Positions 22,517 to 32,805 of a DNA stretch of 64,000 nucleotides are shown here, piece by piece (position 1 is the first letter of the stretch; each line of letters opens with the position of its first letter). The stretch covers positions 188,501 through 252,500 of the forward strand of contig OY829539.1 in NCBI GenBank assembly GCA_963691705.1, written 5' to 3'. The notes under the pieces are model-generated. The model was not told where the DNA came from and searched no databases. It saw only the letters and a list, made by a program, of their open reading frames with translations. Source of the DNA: Viola odorata (taxonomy: Eukaryota > Streptophyta > Magnoliopsida > Malpighiales > Violaceae). Position numbers and translations under genes: made by a program.

Positions 22517-24184
22517 TGATTGATGGATTATTTTGGTTGTTTTACTATCTCTTTTCCTAGCAATTGAGATGGTAAATATGCTACTTTGAGCCTATTTGCT
22601 TCCTTTCTTATGATTCAGCCTTTGGAGCATCAATGTGAAGGAAAGGAGTGAAAAGCTTGAAGAATAGAGCTGTAATCAATCATATGGTGTTGAAGTCCCG
22701 TTTTCGGCCTTGCTGCTTTGAAGTTGGTCTGTTCGTCTCAAGGTCACTCCTCTATTTTGCCGAGATCAGCTCTCCTCTAGGCCTCGACAAGAAGCGTCCC
22801 TCCGGAAGGCCAGCTGGATCTGCACTTTCCATGAATCCGCGTGCCGGATTTGTTTAATTTCTAGTGCGTTTCCTGTCTTCTTGGGACACATTATTTGCAG
22901 ACACTAGACTTCTTGGGCCCATATATGTTATTCCCATGTGCTTGAAGACATTTTGGAAGAATGAATCAACATTCTTCTTGATTAAATGAAGAATATTCCC
23001 ACTCATGTACAAGCACTTAGAGGACAAGCTCTTGGGAGCTTGTGAGCTGGCGTGGACTGTCCTTGGAGAGGAGATTGCAGGCATGGGAACGGACCATTTA
23101 AGGTAGCAAGATTGAGAACGGAGGGGGAGAGGACAATCAAGAACAGTAGGGAGAAAAATCAGCATTTACCAACTTTTTCCAGAAATTCCAGCACTCTTTG
23201 TAATTTCGGATTTGAACTTCTTTTGTTTTATTTTGATTATGTGTTGTAACTAAACTCTAAGTTCCTGGTAGGGATCAAGAGATTGGCTGGTATGTTGATT
23301 GTGAGACTTGTTTAAGCTTCATAGAAATGAATTTCATATTTCAAACCTTCTTGTTTTAATATTAAACTTGTCTTCATTAATATTTGAGCTTGATCACCTT
23401 GAATTTAATTCGGGCAAGTGTAGTCAGTTCCCTTGTGATTACATCACTCTTGGAGAACGTTTGTAGACAAATCAGCAGGGCATGAGGGGTATTTGCTTGG
23501 TCTAAGCTGATAGAAGAGATTGAATTAGGCGGTCATCCCATCCCGAGGCCTTGAGAAGGGCCGACCTAGGTGACAGCTGGGTCAAGTGCCAGACTAGACC
23601 AGACTCGTGGATGATGAAAGTATTCCCTTGTCTAGAAGAGGGACCTCACTGTATTTAATCAATCTCTCAAGTGCTTCCATAAGTATTCTGATTCCTTTGT
23701 AGAAGGCTCTGCATAGCCAAGGCAAAGTGGCGGATTAGAATCTTAGGATGAACTCGGGAAGATTAGGGTATTTAAAATGAAGTGATTCTTTTAAATACTT
23801 TTGTAGCAGGTTGGGAATCTAGTGTGAGCTGGTTCCACAACTTCTTCTATGAAAACCATTTCGAAAATGTATTTTGTCAATGATCAACAACTTACCAATG
23901 CCATCTCGCAATGATCTCTACCCGGAATATTTTCTCCACTGTAATTCTCTCTATTTTAAAGCTGTTTTTATTGTTTGCAACTGATCTCAAATCTACTGTT
24001 TTTCTGTTTAATTATATCTCAACCCCAAAACTTGGTTTCTTTTACTTGGTTATTTACAGGAACTTCAAGAATTAGGCGAAGCTTGTCCTTGTGGGATCGA
24101 TCCTCTCACCACTATCTGCATTAATTTGTAGCATAGCACTGAGTTGTATTTTATTTATTTTATGAACGGATTCGACACCCGTCA
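22517..24184 (+). repeat. 3' LTR of element B
   Basis: 1668 bp and equal in length to the 5' LTR. The only difference noticed is G at 22700 against A at 12153. Confidence 0.95.
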
Positions 24185-24669
24185 ATACCGACCTCATTTA
24201 ACGGACTGAGATCCGCCGCAAAGTTGAAGGTGGCACCTCCTTCGCCATAACGGTCCAGCAGGGAGATGCTCAAAGGAGTGAACGCTAGAGGAATAAGAGG
24301 GTGAACCTGTGTGGACGAACCCCCTGGAGCAAGATAAACACCGTGAGGATGATAGCCTGAAAAATCCTACAAGCCCTCCTGATAACCCAGATTGGAGGCA
24401 CATGTGTGAACGGGACCTTCGAAAGAATTGGACGAAATCCCGAGAGTCTCGACTATGCCCAGATTCGCCAAAAACTCCGAGGAATGCCCCCCCTAGGGAG
24501 CAGCCGTGGAGTCGAAAGCGTCCGCAGGTCTGTTTTCCATCCCGGCAGTAGAGGAAGATAAATTTCCGCCCTCGCCTTCCGGCCGCTGTCTCTTCTTGGA
24601 ACCAGTCAGCACGTAGTCCAAATTCATATCGCCTGAGGGAGGAGCGGAGGTAGCGGCAGCGACAGTGTC

Positions 24670-24765
24670 CTGCCAAGAACACAATATGAAATATAAAAAA
24701 GAGAAACAAATCAAGCGACGACAAACATTGAAATGTAACATATCGTGGTTAAAAGGCACACTTAC
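24670..24765 (-). other. Predicted intron 2 of aORF1
   Basis: Donor ACA|GTAAGTGTGC and acceptor TGTTCTTGGCAG|GAC, 96 bp. The upstream part of the intron is open to reading, but the T-rich stretch before the AG and the consensus ends favour splicing. Splicing joins codon to codon in the same frame. Confidence 0.65.
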
Positions 24766-25124
24766 TGTAGCAGTGTTGGGAGGAGGTGCTTCTGAAGAAC
24801 CTGTCGCGTCCGGAGAAGGTGTAAGAGCGGCAACGCTTCTCGTTTTTCTCTTCTTTTTTCCTTTGGCAATGGCCTTAGGAGCCTTGGAAGAAGAAGGCTG
24901 AGCAGGAGGAGCAGCGATGGTCACGATAGGAACGCCTGAAGGAATGTCAATATTCCCCTCACCGGCTGAAGAAGAGGATACTTGAACGAGACTCGCGGAA
25001 GTAGCCGGCAGTTCGGTGGGATTATCAGTAGCTTCCGTGGAGGTAGCTCTTTCCTTTTCTTCTCTTTCTTGAGCCCTCTTCAGACGTCTCCTTACGCTCT
25101 CGGGCTTATAATTGGGATCCGTCG

Positions 25125-25194
25125 CTGCGAGATCACAAAATAACGTCAGCATTAATATCAACGAAAATAAAGAAGGGAGTAACGCAACACTCAC
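25125..25194 (-). other. Predicted intron 1 of aORF1
   Basis: Donor AAAC|GTGAGTGTTG and acceptor GTGATCTCGCAG|CGACGG, 70 bp. It joins exon 1 in frame to the TDPNYKPESVRRR stretch. The position just after the conserved domain matches the introns in aORF2 and C. Confidence 0.72.
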
Positions 25195-26070
25195 GTTTAA
25201 CACAAGAATGAATGTCCATCCCACACGCCACTTGGCGAATGTGAACGCTGATTTCCAGTTTGAGCAATTCATTCAACCAGTCTTGTTCACGCTGCAGAAG
25301 GGTCCCTGGTCGGCTCCAGACACTATCTGTAATGTTTTGGTTAAACCCAGATCGCCACCAGGAACCAGGATCTTCAGGAAGATCTATCACAAAGAACTCT
25401 TTTTTCCAAGCATCGACGGAAGACTCGATATGGAGGAGTTTCCAAGTAAAGGACTTGAGAGAGTCATCGTCGAAGCGGGGCGATATCGTTATCACTCCCC
25501 GGCACTTCATCAACTTGAAAAGAGATTTGAGCAGTAGAAGGGAAGGGGAAGTGATCCCCTTGTATTTACAAAGTTCCAGAAAAGCATAAACACAACAATA
25601 TGCATTTGGGGATAATTGGGCAGGATTCAGATCGCCGGCAACAAGCAATTCTTTCACAAAAGAGTCGATGGGAAGCCGAAAACCATAACGGAACATTTGT
25701 GCATACAAGACCCTACGATTGCCCGTCAAAACGCTATTCAAGCGTAGCGACTCAGGGGCAATAGTGGCCTTATAACCGTCAGGGATAACGATATTATGGC
25801 AGGCCAAATGCTCATTGAGAGCGGCCTTAGATGTGATAACACTAGCAGTAATATCCATCTTTTTCTCATCGGCAGATTTCGACTCAGAACGGCGAGTCTT
25901 AGCCATGGCAGAATTAAAGAAGTAAAGATGAAGAAGACGATGGAGAAGAAAGGAAATACCTTGGGAGAAAAAGCACTTCAAGAACCTTGAATAGTGGGGA
26001 GAAAGCAAGACGGCTAAAAGAGAATATGAGAAAGTGGAATGATAAAAGAAAAGGAAAAGAATAAATGTTG

Positions 26071-26082
26071 GTTTTTATAACC
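26071..26082 (-). promoter_or_regulatory. Candidate TATA box of aORF1
   Basis: On the minus strand GGGTTATAAAAACC lies about 170 bp before ATG 25906. The spacing is like that in front of aORF2 and C, which suggests a private antisense promoter inside element A. Confidence 0.5.
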
Positions 26083-26656
26083 CTAGTAATCAAACGAAAC
26101 GACGGATGCCACAGTCGTTGCGTGGAAGCGACATGAGGAACAGACTCAAGTAATGAGTGCAATTCTAGAGAAGCGCTACAACGCTTCAATTTCGATAAAG
26201 TTCTCAAGCACGCTAGCCTGTAGCGCCAGAAGAAACGGACACGTGTGTCTGTACAATCATGACTTTTCTAAAGAAAGGATAGCGAGCATTAAATGCTCTA
26301 AAAAGCAGACACGACTTCTTGGAAAAAATAAGAGCGATACTGTAAGAATGGAGATAGCGCAAGATGGCGGTAATTAAAAGGCAGCTTTCGAGTTAACGCG
26401 AAAAAGCGGAATAAAAATCAGATAGCAGTAAAATACGGATATTGTCGCTCGATGAGGCGTTATTACAAGACAAAGAAACAAATAGATAGAAAAATCCTTT
26501 AAATGGAGCAACCTCGATAAATCATGGGTCATCGCAGGCATGGCAGTCACCATCCCCCTGCTCTTCCCTAGAAGAAGGAAGATCTCCCTCACCTTCGCCC
26601 AGATCCTTCATTCTCTTGGAAGCGTAATCGGCCAACATTGACGAATTAACAGTTCC
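26083..26656. other. Spacer between aORF2 and aORF1
   Basis: Non-coding. It holds the promoter region of aORF1 on the minus strand and the 3' end of aORF2 (stop at 26657). No other frame has family similarity. Confidence 0.5.
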
Positions 26657-28768
26657 CTAGCGATGGAGACTCATAAATTCCGCGATACAGACCTCCATGG
26701 TCTTGTTCTTCCACCAGGCTATCTTTGAAGGTACTTTGGCCAAACCCGCATCACGAGACGCTATCTCTTCACGAAGGAAGATATTCCTTTTGTTGGCCAC
26801 CACTAATTCCGCCTCCAGAAGTTCTATCTTAGCTTTCCCCTTCGATTTTTCTCGGGCGAGCTCAGCACGACAGTCGTCCAACTCCATCCGGGTTCACTCT
26901 TGAAGCTGCGACAGCTCCGTTATCTTTCCCAAAGCAACGTTCAGTTGTTCCTTCAAATCAAGAGAAGACCGAATCTTCTCACGCTGATCTTCGAAAAAGT
27001 AATTCAGCTCGCGGAAGCTGGCCAGCATGTCGGTCAGAAGGCGTGAATGTCGTACTTCGGGAGGATGACGCAAGAACTCTTCTTTGTCTTTCGAAGAGGT
27101 AAACATTTGCCCCACTATAGGGTCCACCGGCTCTTCTCGCGATAATGGATCCGATACCCCCAAAGCGCGAAGCCCGTCGGTACCAAAAGAGGACAAATCC
27201 AGCTGATATGTGGCGGGGCCTTGAGGACCTTGAGGGGAAAGATTGGTGATATAAGGAGGAGAACAACTCTTCGCAGAATCACCAACGCCTGAAATCGAAG
27301 AAAGAAACAAAGGCTGAGGCTTCCGTGGGGGAAGGTTAAGAGGAGCACTCGGATTTGAAACAGGTGAGGCCACGTCCGGAATAAAGGAGTGGATCGGAGA
27401 ATTAGGACCGCCAGACAGCAAGGGAGAGTCCCTCACCGCCGAAGCATCGTTAACTATGGGAGGAGCGGCAGAGGACACCTTCACAACTTCCGTCACTTGC
27501 GAAGAATTTGCAACGTGTGAAGCGTTAACTCCCTCGGTAGGAACAACGTTGACTTCCTTCAAGGGAGGAATCGGTGGGTCAGTCTTCTCTCTGCGGACTT
27601 TCTTTACAAGACGCTCCGTCTCAGCGGCGATCTCTTCGCTATAGTCCTCGGTCGACTCTGCTACGAGTTTACTTTTTCTCGACCTGAGTTTCATCCGTTG
27701 GGCAAGGGTGGCGTGACGCAGTTCGGAACCGGTATCCATACTTTCGCTATCACTGTCAACCTCTTCAATCACAGGATTACTCGGAGCCACTCCTTTACCG
27801 CGAGATGGTAGCCAATTCTCAAGGAAACGGGAAGGACGAGCGGATATGCTGCGTGTCGCGACAGTCTTGTTTCTCCTTCCTCGCGGCGGAATAGGCGGAT
27901 GACTAGAGCCTTCAGGCGGAGGAGAATGACGTAACGTCTGAAGCGGCACCACGTTCAGAGGAGCGTCACTTTCCCCGGAGGAACGACTCTCAGCGTTACC
28001 TGTCAATAAACATATTAGTATGGCAAGAAAATTGAAGCGATAAGGTGACAAAAGAAAAACTCACCAACGACACACTCTTGTAAGGGCCGAAACCGAGCAA
28101 ATTCCTGAATGCGGAAAGACCCTTCTATTTCTAACAGGGCACTAACATGAGACACATCCATGCTAGACATCACATCTGGTCTTTGCCAAGCGGCACTGGT
28201 AATCTCTCGGTTGAAACCACCGCGCCAGTACCGAGATGGTAAGCGAAGGGTGAAGAAGTCATTTTTCCAGTTGTCCACAGTCTCTTCAAAACCTTGAAAG
28301 TTCCGCCAGAAGAACCGTACAAGGGTATCGTTCCATCTTGGGGCGATATCCACCAAGCAGTTGTGACACCAAGATGAAAAATGTACGGAACAGGTCGAGC
28401 GATGGAGCGAAAATACGCTTCATCTCGCACAAGCGAAGAAAGGCGTAAAGCCCGCACCAAGAAGGTGGAGTTATTTGAACGGGATTGAGATCATAATGAT
28501 TTAACAGCTTCATCAGAGAAGTATGAAGCGGGAAATGAAATCCGTAGGTAAACATCTTGAAATAAACCAGCCGGAACATTCCCCACATAGCATCAGTGAG
28601 ACGAGTATCCTTTAGAGGGACAAAAGGGCGGTAGCCCGTGGGAAAAGTGATACTGTTCTCCTCTAACTCAGCCTTCAAAACCTCATTACAATAAAAAACA
28701 GTGCGAGCTCTCCTAACTTCAGGATCTAAGGGATTTTCGATAACTGCAGAGGGCTTAGTGCGAGACAT
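26657..28768 (-). pseudogene. Element A antisense gene aORF2 (paralogue of aORF1)
   Basis: Minus-strand gene starting at ATG 28768 (MSRTKPSAVIEN). Exon 1 encodes the PF04195-like domain (MFTYGFHFPLHTSL, HYDLNPVQITPP, YAFLRLCEMKR). A one-base shift near 28357-28380 breaks the frame, after which homology continues (IAPRWNDTLVRFFW) to the donor at 28064. Exon 2 (27999-26657) is Pro/Ser-rich, then has a motif parallel to the aORF1 tail (VGQMFTSSKDKEEFL) and a coiled coil. An in-frame TGA at 26894-26896 (probably from CGA) precedes the last 79 codons. Intact, it would be about 680 residues. Its layout matches aORF1, so the pair arose by tandem duplication. Function is unknown. Confidence 0.78.
28000..28064 (-). 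other. Predicted intron of aORF2
   Basis: Donor GTTG|GTGAGTTTTTC and acceptor TTTATTGACAG|GTAACG, 65 bp. Splicing restores GTC GTT GGT AAC GCT in one frame. Confidence 0.72.
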
Positions 28769-28954
28769 AATGAGTGGAAAGTAAAGCTATGGCGATAGAG
28801 AAACAAAATACCTTGAGCAAAAAGCCAGTAACCAGGCCGTCGGCGCTGGCGAGCAGTTGCAGTAAAACCCCTCGGGAAGAAAGAAGCATAGAAGAGAGAG
28901 AAAATGTGAAGAATTTCGAAGTATTGGTAAAAGTACTAAAAGGGAAGAGCAAAT

Positions 28955-28968
28955 TCCTTATAAAGGTT
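28955..28968 (-). promoter_or_regulatory. Candidate TATA box of aORF2
   Basis: Minus-strand CCTTTATAAGGAA lies about 190 bp before ATG 28768. A second AT-rich candidate is near 29135-29145. Confidence 0.45.
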
Positions 28969-29239
28969 AAAACTAAAGAAGAGACAGCCTGTAAAAATAA
29001 AACACGTGCAGAGTGGAAAAGGACGCGTGGACAGTCATCTATGTCTTCTAGAGAGAAGACAGTTACTGAGTGAAAACCGAAAGACGGTTGCACCCAGCGA
29101 AAGGCACGCCTCCGCGATAACCCTAGTAACCTGAAAATATAAAGTGAGAAAGCAACAGGAGAGCGAAAGGAAAATAAAGCGTTCTTTTATTATTTTTGGA
29201 AAGCCATACGACATCTACAAAGAGGCAGGGTATGCCCAA

Positions 29240-29690
29240 TTATTCACCGTCAGACCAGGAGATGCCATAGCAGTAGACCATGTCATCATCATCATCACCT
29301 AGGAGCGATGGATTCCCGCCAGCGGGGAGAAAAGGCTCCTCAACCTTCTCTCCTACGCGAATCAATGATCGACCTGACTCCTCCTCAACGGCAGGCGATA
29401 TCGCTCCCACGGCTGAGCAGGCAGAAGGAGCCCTTTGTGGTGACTCGCTAGGGGGAAAAGACAGTTTTTTTCCCCTTCGTAGAAAGAGAAGCGAGAGACT
29501 CAAAGAATGATTTAGATACCTTCGCAGTATCCTTCCTCCGCCTCTTGCGATTCCGTCAGCAAATAGGCGGCCTCCAAGGGGGCGACAGAGGAGGATTATC
29601 CGAATCAGGAGAAGTCGGAGGAGTTGGTGGAGAGTCCCGTACGACCTTATCTAGAAAATGAGAATCAACCATGAGATCGCAGATTACTTG
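29240..29690 (-). pseudogene. Small broken antisense ORF in element A
   Basis: From ATG near 29690 (MVDSHFLDKVVRD) the minus strand encodes a short Pro/Ser-rich peptide (PPTPPTSPDSDNPP) ending in a stop near 29562. The same frame then continues with RNRKRRRKD and stops again near 29455. A second frame, 29240-29503, is open for 87 codons. No family recognised. The sequence style resembles the linkers of aORF1 and aORF2, so it may be a relic of a third antisense gene. Confidence 0.35.
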
Positions 29691-30141
29691 TCAAAGGAAA
29701 AAATGAACAAGGAGATGAATAAAATGAGGGAGAGAGGATCCCCTTAAATAGCTAGAAAATCGGGAAAAAAGGATCTTCGATCTTCCAATCCGACCCTTGA
29801 GGGCGGACACGTGTGCAACCTAAAGTGTAAATATGGATTTGCAGTCACGCCTGTGGAAATCTCACATGAATCAAGAAAAACTGCAAAATCGCCCAATCAG
29901 TTGCCAGGACAACAACGACGCAGATTTAATGCAGAACGACCAACAAGAAAACCACCCAGTGGCTGAATCGTTTTCAGTTGGGCTGAGAATATCTCAAGCA
30001 GAAAAAAGACAAAAGATGTAATAAAGAAGAAGAACAGTTGCGAGTATCATAATAAAGCAGTTTATTTATTATGGCCTAATGGCCGGAGAGGTACAACGAT
30101 AAGAAGAAAAAAGGCTCGAAAGGAGCCACCATCGTCACGCG

Positions 30142-30511
30142 TCAGAGCCAGCATCTTCAGGGGTAACAGGAAGGTCTCTTAGGGAATCCATGACCAAAGT
30201 TAGGTCATGGGAGGTGGCTCTCATCCCCTTTAGGCAGCACCCCAGCATATCCTTGCGCTGCTGCAACATGGCGATCACCACTTGAATCCGAGCAACAAAG
30301 CAGCCAGCTTCGACACGCTCTCTAGAGGACTGAAATCCTCCAGAGATATAACTCCCAGCCTGGAATGGAGTGGGGTCAGCATCCCTTGCAACTCCAAGAT
30401 GTCCTCGGAAGTTTTGATCAACATGTTCTCCAAGAACCCTATGTTACCATCGTTAAGGTTCTTGAGGGTATGGCCCTTGGAAAGGAGAAAGTTTTTGGTC
30501 AGATGATCCAT
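30142..30511 (-). pseudogene. Small antisense ORF near the 3' LTR of element A
   Basis: From ATG 30511 (MDHLTKNFLLSKGH) the minus strand is open for 78 codons to 30275. A second frame continues (VVIAMLQQRKDMLG through DLPVTPEDAGSDA) and stops at 30142-30144, consistent with a frameshift in a small protein of about 120 residues with a helical middle. TATA-like TTTATAGGC would be near 30569 reversed. No family recognised; coding status is uncertain. Confidence 0.35.
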
Positions 30512-31033
30512 GAGGGAAGATTATGAAAGCAAAAGAAAAGATGAGCCTAAGCGCGGAAAACTCCCAGATTTATAGGCTCCGAGGATGAACCTCCGAAAAG
30601 CAAGTCCGTAAAAGACAAATCATCCCGTTACCCTCAAATAGCGATAAGCCCCATGCAGTGGCCGGAATTGACGTCCCTGTATTACAAAGAGCTTCGGAGC
30701 TTGAGAAAGACGTGAAGTAGAGTCATGGGAAACACGAAGGCATGTGATGTCCTAAATGGTCGTGGCAGGAAGGCTGCACCAGTCATAGACAACTGATGGT
30801 GTAGATCATGTCAAGATTGATTCCGACAAGCGAAAATGAAAGAAAGAACACTTGTGTCTGCGAATCCACTCCTACTGATTCCTGAACGGAATAGCAGCGT
30901 TCGACCACCCGCAAAAGTAGATCTTTTGACCGGCATGACAACCAGAGCCCGGTCGTTCGAAGGAAAGGGATTCTCATCACGGAAGTAGCGATAGCCCTTG
31001 GTAAACACTCGGGCTCATTTTCAGTTCGGCTTA
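30512..31033. other. Element A 3' end upstream of the LTR
   Basis: Non-coding. The stretch CCTTGGTAAACACTCGGGCT (30995-31014) recurs at 32248-32267 in the element C remnant, so it is a conserved terminal sequence of this family. The bases before the LTR (TTCGGCTTA) are not purine-rich; the nearest purine tract is GAAGGAAAGGGA at about 30959-30970. Confidence 0.6.
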
Positions 31034-31538
31034 TGATAACAATCAAGACAATCCTAACGGTGCTACTACACTTGCGGCTCCTGAGCCCCATACTATATCT
31101 TCATACCGCCTGTGGACCAGCGAGGGCTTCCTAGGATGGTCGACATCAGCGGAGGGGGACTCACGCGTCTCTATACGCAATACACCATCCCATCCTAGGG
31201 GATCCACGATGTTATCGCTCCCGGCAGCCCCGTCAGATATCGCTGATGACGTCACCTGTTGGTATCGCTCGTGACGTCATCACCGGGCATCGCCTATACT
31301 GTTACTGACAGGTATCGCCATCGAGGCCTATAAATACCCCTACATTTCAAACAGAAGGTAAGATTGAGATTCCCAAGCCGAACCTCTGTTACTTTAAACC
31401 CCGTACTGACTTAAGAATCGGAGTGTCTACGCCGGAGCCCCCCCTCCGGCGCTTTGCAGGTACATCCGACGTCGATCGCCGCCCTTCTGACCAGCTGTAA
31501 CCGCCGTTCCAATCAGACCCGATCTTCGAATCTTATCA
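31034..31538 (+). repeat. 3' LTR of element A
   Basis: 505 bp, TGATAACAATC...CTTATCA, followed by the target duplication CAACC (31539-31543). It is about 97% identical to the 5' LTR by eye. Confidence 0.93.
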
Positions 31539-31945
31539 CAACCTAACGTCCTCTCCAGCAATAAAAACATTATCCTTACCTGGGATGGAGGCGTAAAAGG
31601 TGGCAAGTTCCTTCCACAATTGTCCGACATTGGTAATTTTAGAAGGGGTTTATTATATCTCTTTCGTCGTGGCTTTTGGATTTGAGTTATGAAATGCGAG
31701 GCATTGTTGGAGGTCGGATAAAAAGGAATGCAAGGGCCAGAGTATCAAAATAAAGGAAAAGGGAAGATGCTAATGGGAAGTACCTTAAAAGTGATGACAA
31801 CCTTCAGCCGGAACTTGATCGGAGTATGGCCGGAATTGGCACACTTAAAAGAAGCAGAGAAGATTTTGAATGCAAAGAGAGCGAAATGAGTGAGAAAGTA
31901 AAAAATTAAAATGAATAACCAGAACACTATTTATAGCCGGGAAGT
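31539..31945 (-). pseudogene. Element C antisense gene, N-terminal part and promoter
   Basis: After removing element A, the minus-strand text at 31539 continues at 3906 in one frame (QLWKELATFYASIPGKDN, then VRLNSTLPRNWRVLF). It lines up with VRLNSVLTGNRRVLY-type sequence in aORF1. A TATA box (CTATAAATAG reversed, 31928-31937) lies about 170 bp before a possible ATG near 31712-31760. Further left in C, a frameshift follows this segment. Confidence 0.65.
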
Positions 31946-32289
31946 GTCTAACGACTATTTAGAGGGCCTATCGGGTAGTGACAACTGGCAGTTTCTTATT
32001 GTTCAGATCAAACATATGCTAGCTTTACGTCCCTTCGAAATTCAACAATTACTTTTATAGTAAGCGAAGCGGTGTGTCATCAAACCGACTCATAACGACT
32101 ACTTTAGTTCAAGAGGCTAAGAGAGCACCACATCAGCAGATGCATGTTGGAAATAATGATTACCACCCATGCCGCATTAATGATGGATTCTAGGGAATTA
32201 AATGCCCATCATTTAATGCACAGTTCACCGGAACTCCTACGATATCCCTTGGTAAACACTCGGGCTAGTTTTCGGTTAGGCATCTAATA
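31946..32289. other. Element C 3' non-coding remnant
   Basis: No coding. The shared terminal stretch CCTTGGTAAACACTCGGGCT at 32248-32267 marks the place where the C 3' LTR would start, but no LTR resembling that of A follows. Confidence 0.5.
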
Positions 32290-32751
32290 ATACAAATAAA
32301 TACACAAGGGGTAGTTTTGAATTTTCACGCCTAAGGGATCCCGGTAACTATTAAAGAACACACTCCAGTAGGTCAAAACCATAAAGCTACCAGCACCACC
32401 AGGTAATATCCTTCTACCTATTCATTTATATCTATCAGGTATGCTAACGGGTAAGTGATAGGGTTACCGGTAGAGTACGACAAAGTCAGTGGCATTCAGA
32501 TCCTGAATGGTCTAAATAGTTTCTTCGTCTGCTATGATGTTTGGCTTTGGCGATACTGGTTCGTCAACGTTGAGGGCAAGATGAACAAAAGAAGTAAGAT
32601 CGTCAAGGGCAAAGGGGTTTCTGTCGAGAGACTAGGGGTCAACTTCTCCATTGTCAATGGGTGGTTGTCTAGCCAATCTTCGGAGTCTGCTCTCTATCCT
32701 TGTGATCTCGGGGTTAAGTAGTGTAAGATCCAGATTGGTCGTCCTGGTCAT
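32290..32751 (-). pseudogene. gag: Element D: start of an Athila-like gag
   Basis: From ATG 32751 the minus strand reads MTRTTNLDLTLLNPEITRI and continues SRLRRLARQPP, matching the start of the element B gag (MTR..., PEIARTE). It lies 32 bp after the PBS. Stops follow within about 40 codons and similarity fades toward 32455; the left edge of D is not defined. Truncated element. Confidence 0.6.
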
Positions 32752-32782
32752 ATAATCAAAAAGAATAAAATCAATACCGTAA

Positions 32783-32800
32783 TCCCCGGCAACGACACCA
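32783..32800 (-). other. Primer-binding site of element D
   Basis: Minus-strand TGGTGTCGTTGCCGGGGA, two bases different from the element B PBS (TGGCGCCGTTGCCGGGGA). It begins five bases after the LTR end, as in B. Confidence 0.8.
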
Positions 32801-32805
32801 CAATT

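Larger units (their letters stand above)
11970..24184 (+). mobile_element. Element B: intact Athila-like Ty3/Gypsy retrotransposon
   Basis: 12.2 kb long, with two 1668-bp LTRs (11970-13637, 22517-24184), PBS, gag-pol, env-like ORF, hairpin and PPT. The flanks share AATAC/ATAC: AATAC precedes TGATTGATGG at 11970, and ATAC (AATAC if the terminal A is shared) follows CCCGTCA at 24184. In the parts I compared the LTRs differ at one base (12153 A, 22700 G), so the insertion is very recent. The target was the antisense gene of element A. Every catalytic motif I could check is intact, so this copy may be competent for transposition. Confidence 0.95.
24185..25906 (-). pseudogene. Element A antisense gene aORF1, N-terminal exons (gypsy-type transposon domain)
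   Basis: Minus-strand gene starting at ATG 25906 in good context (GCCATGGCT; MAKTRRSESK). Exon 1 (25906-25195) encodes a PF04195-like putative gypsy-type transposon domain (VLYAQMFRYGFRLP, AGDLNPAQLSPN, VYAFLELCKYKG). Introns at 25125-25194 and 24670-24765 have GT-AG ends and join in frame. Exon 2 is Ser/Pro/Lys-rich. Exon 3 starts at 24669 and runs in the same frame across the element B site into 11969-11326, except for two in-frame TAG codons (about 24491-24493 and 24369-24371; CAG to TAG would explain both). The coding length would be about 730 residues. Known in Tat elements as an extra antisense ORF; role unknown. Confidence 0.78.
3907..31538 (+). mobile_element. Element A: Tat-like Ty3/Gypsy retrotransposon with antisense genes, interrupted by element B
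   Basis: The LTRs (3907-4413 and 31034-31538) start TGATAACAATC and end CTTATCA. They are flanked by the perfect 5-bp duplication CAACC at 3902-3906 and 31539-31543. By eye the LTRs differ at about 13 bases plus two small indels, roughly 2.6%. Without element B (11970-24184), A is about 15.4 kb. The plus strand carries gag-pol (4499-10205); the minus strand carries two spliced genes and one or two small ORFs between pol and the 3' LTR. Extra ORFs in this place are known from the plant Tat lineage. gag-pol is full of frameshifts, so this copy is not autonomous. No classic polypurine tract precedes the 3' LTR. Confidence 0.92.

Noticed and set aside
24194..24724. A 176-codon minus-strand ORF overlapping aORF1 exon 3
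   Set aside because: It is in a different frame, Ser/Arg/Cys-rich without a domain, while the frame that joins across element B carries the homology.
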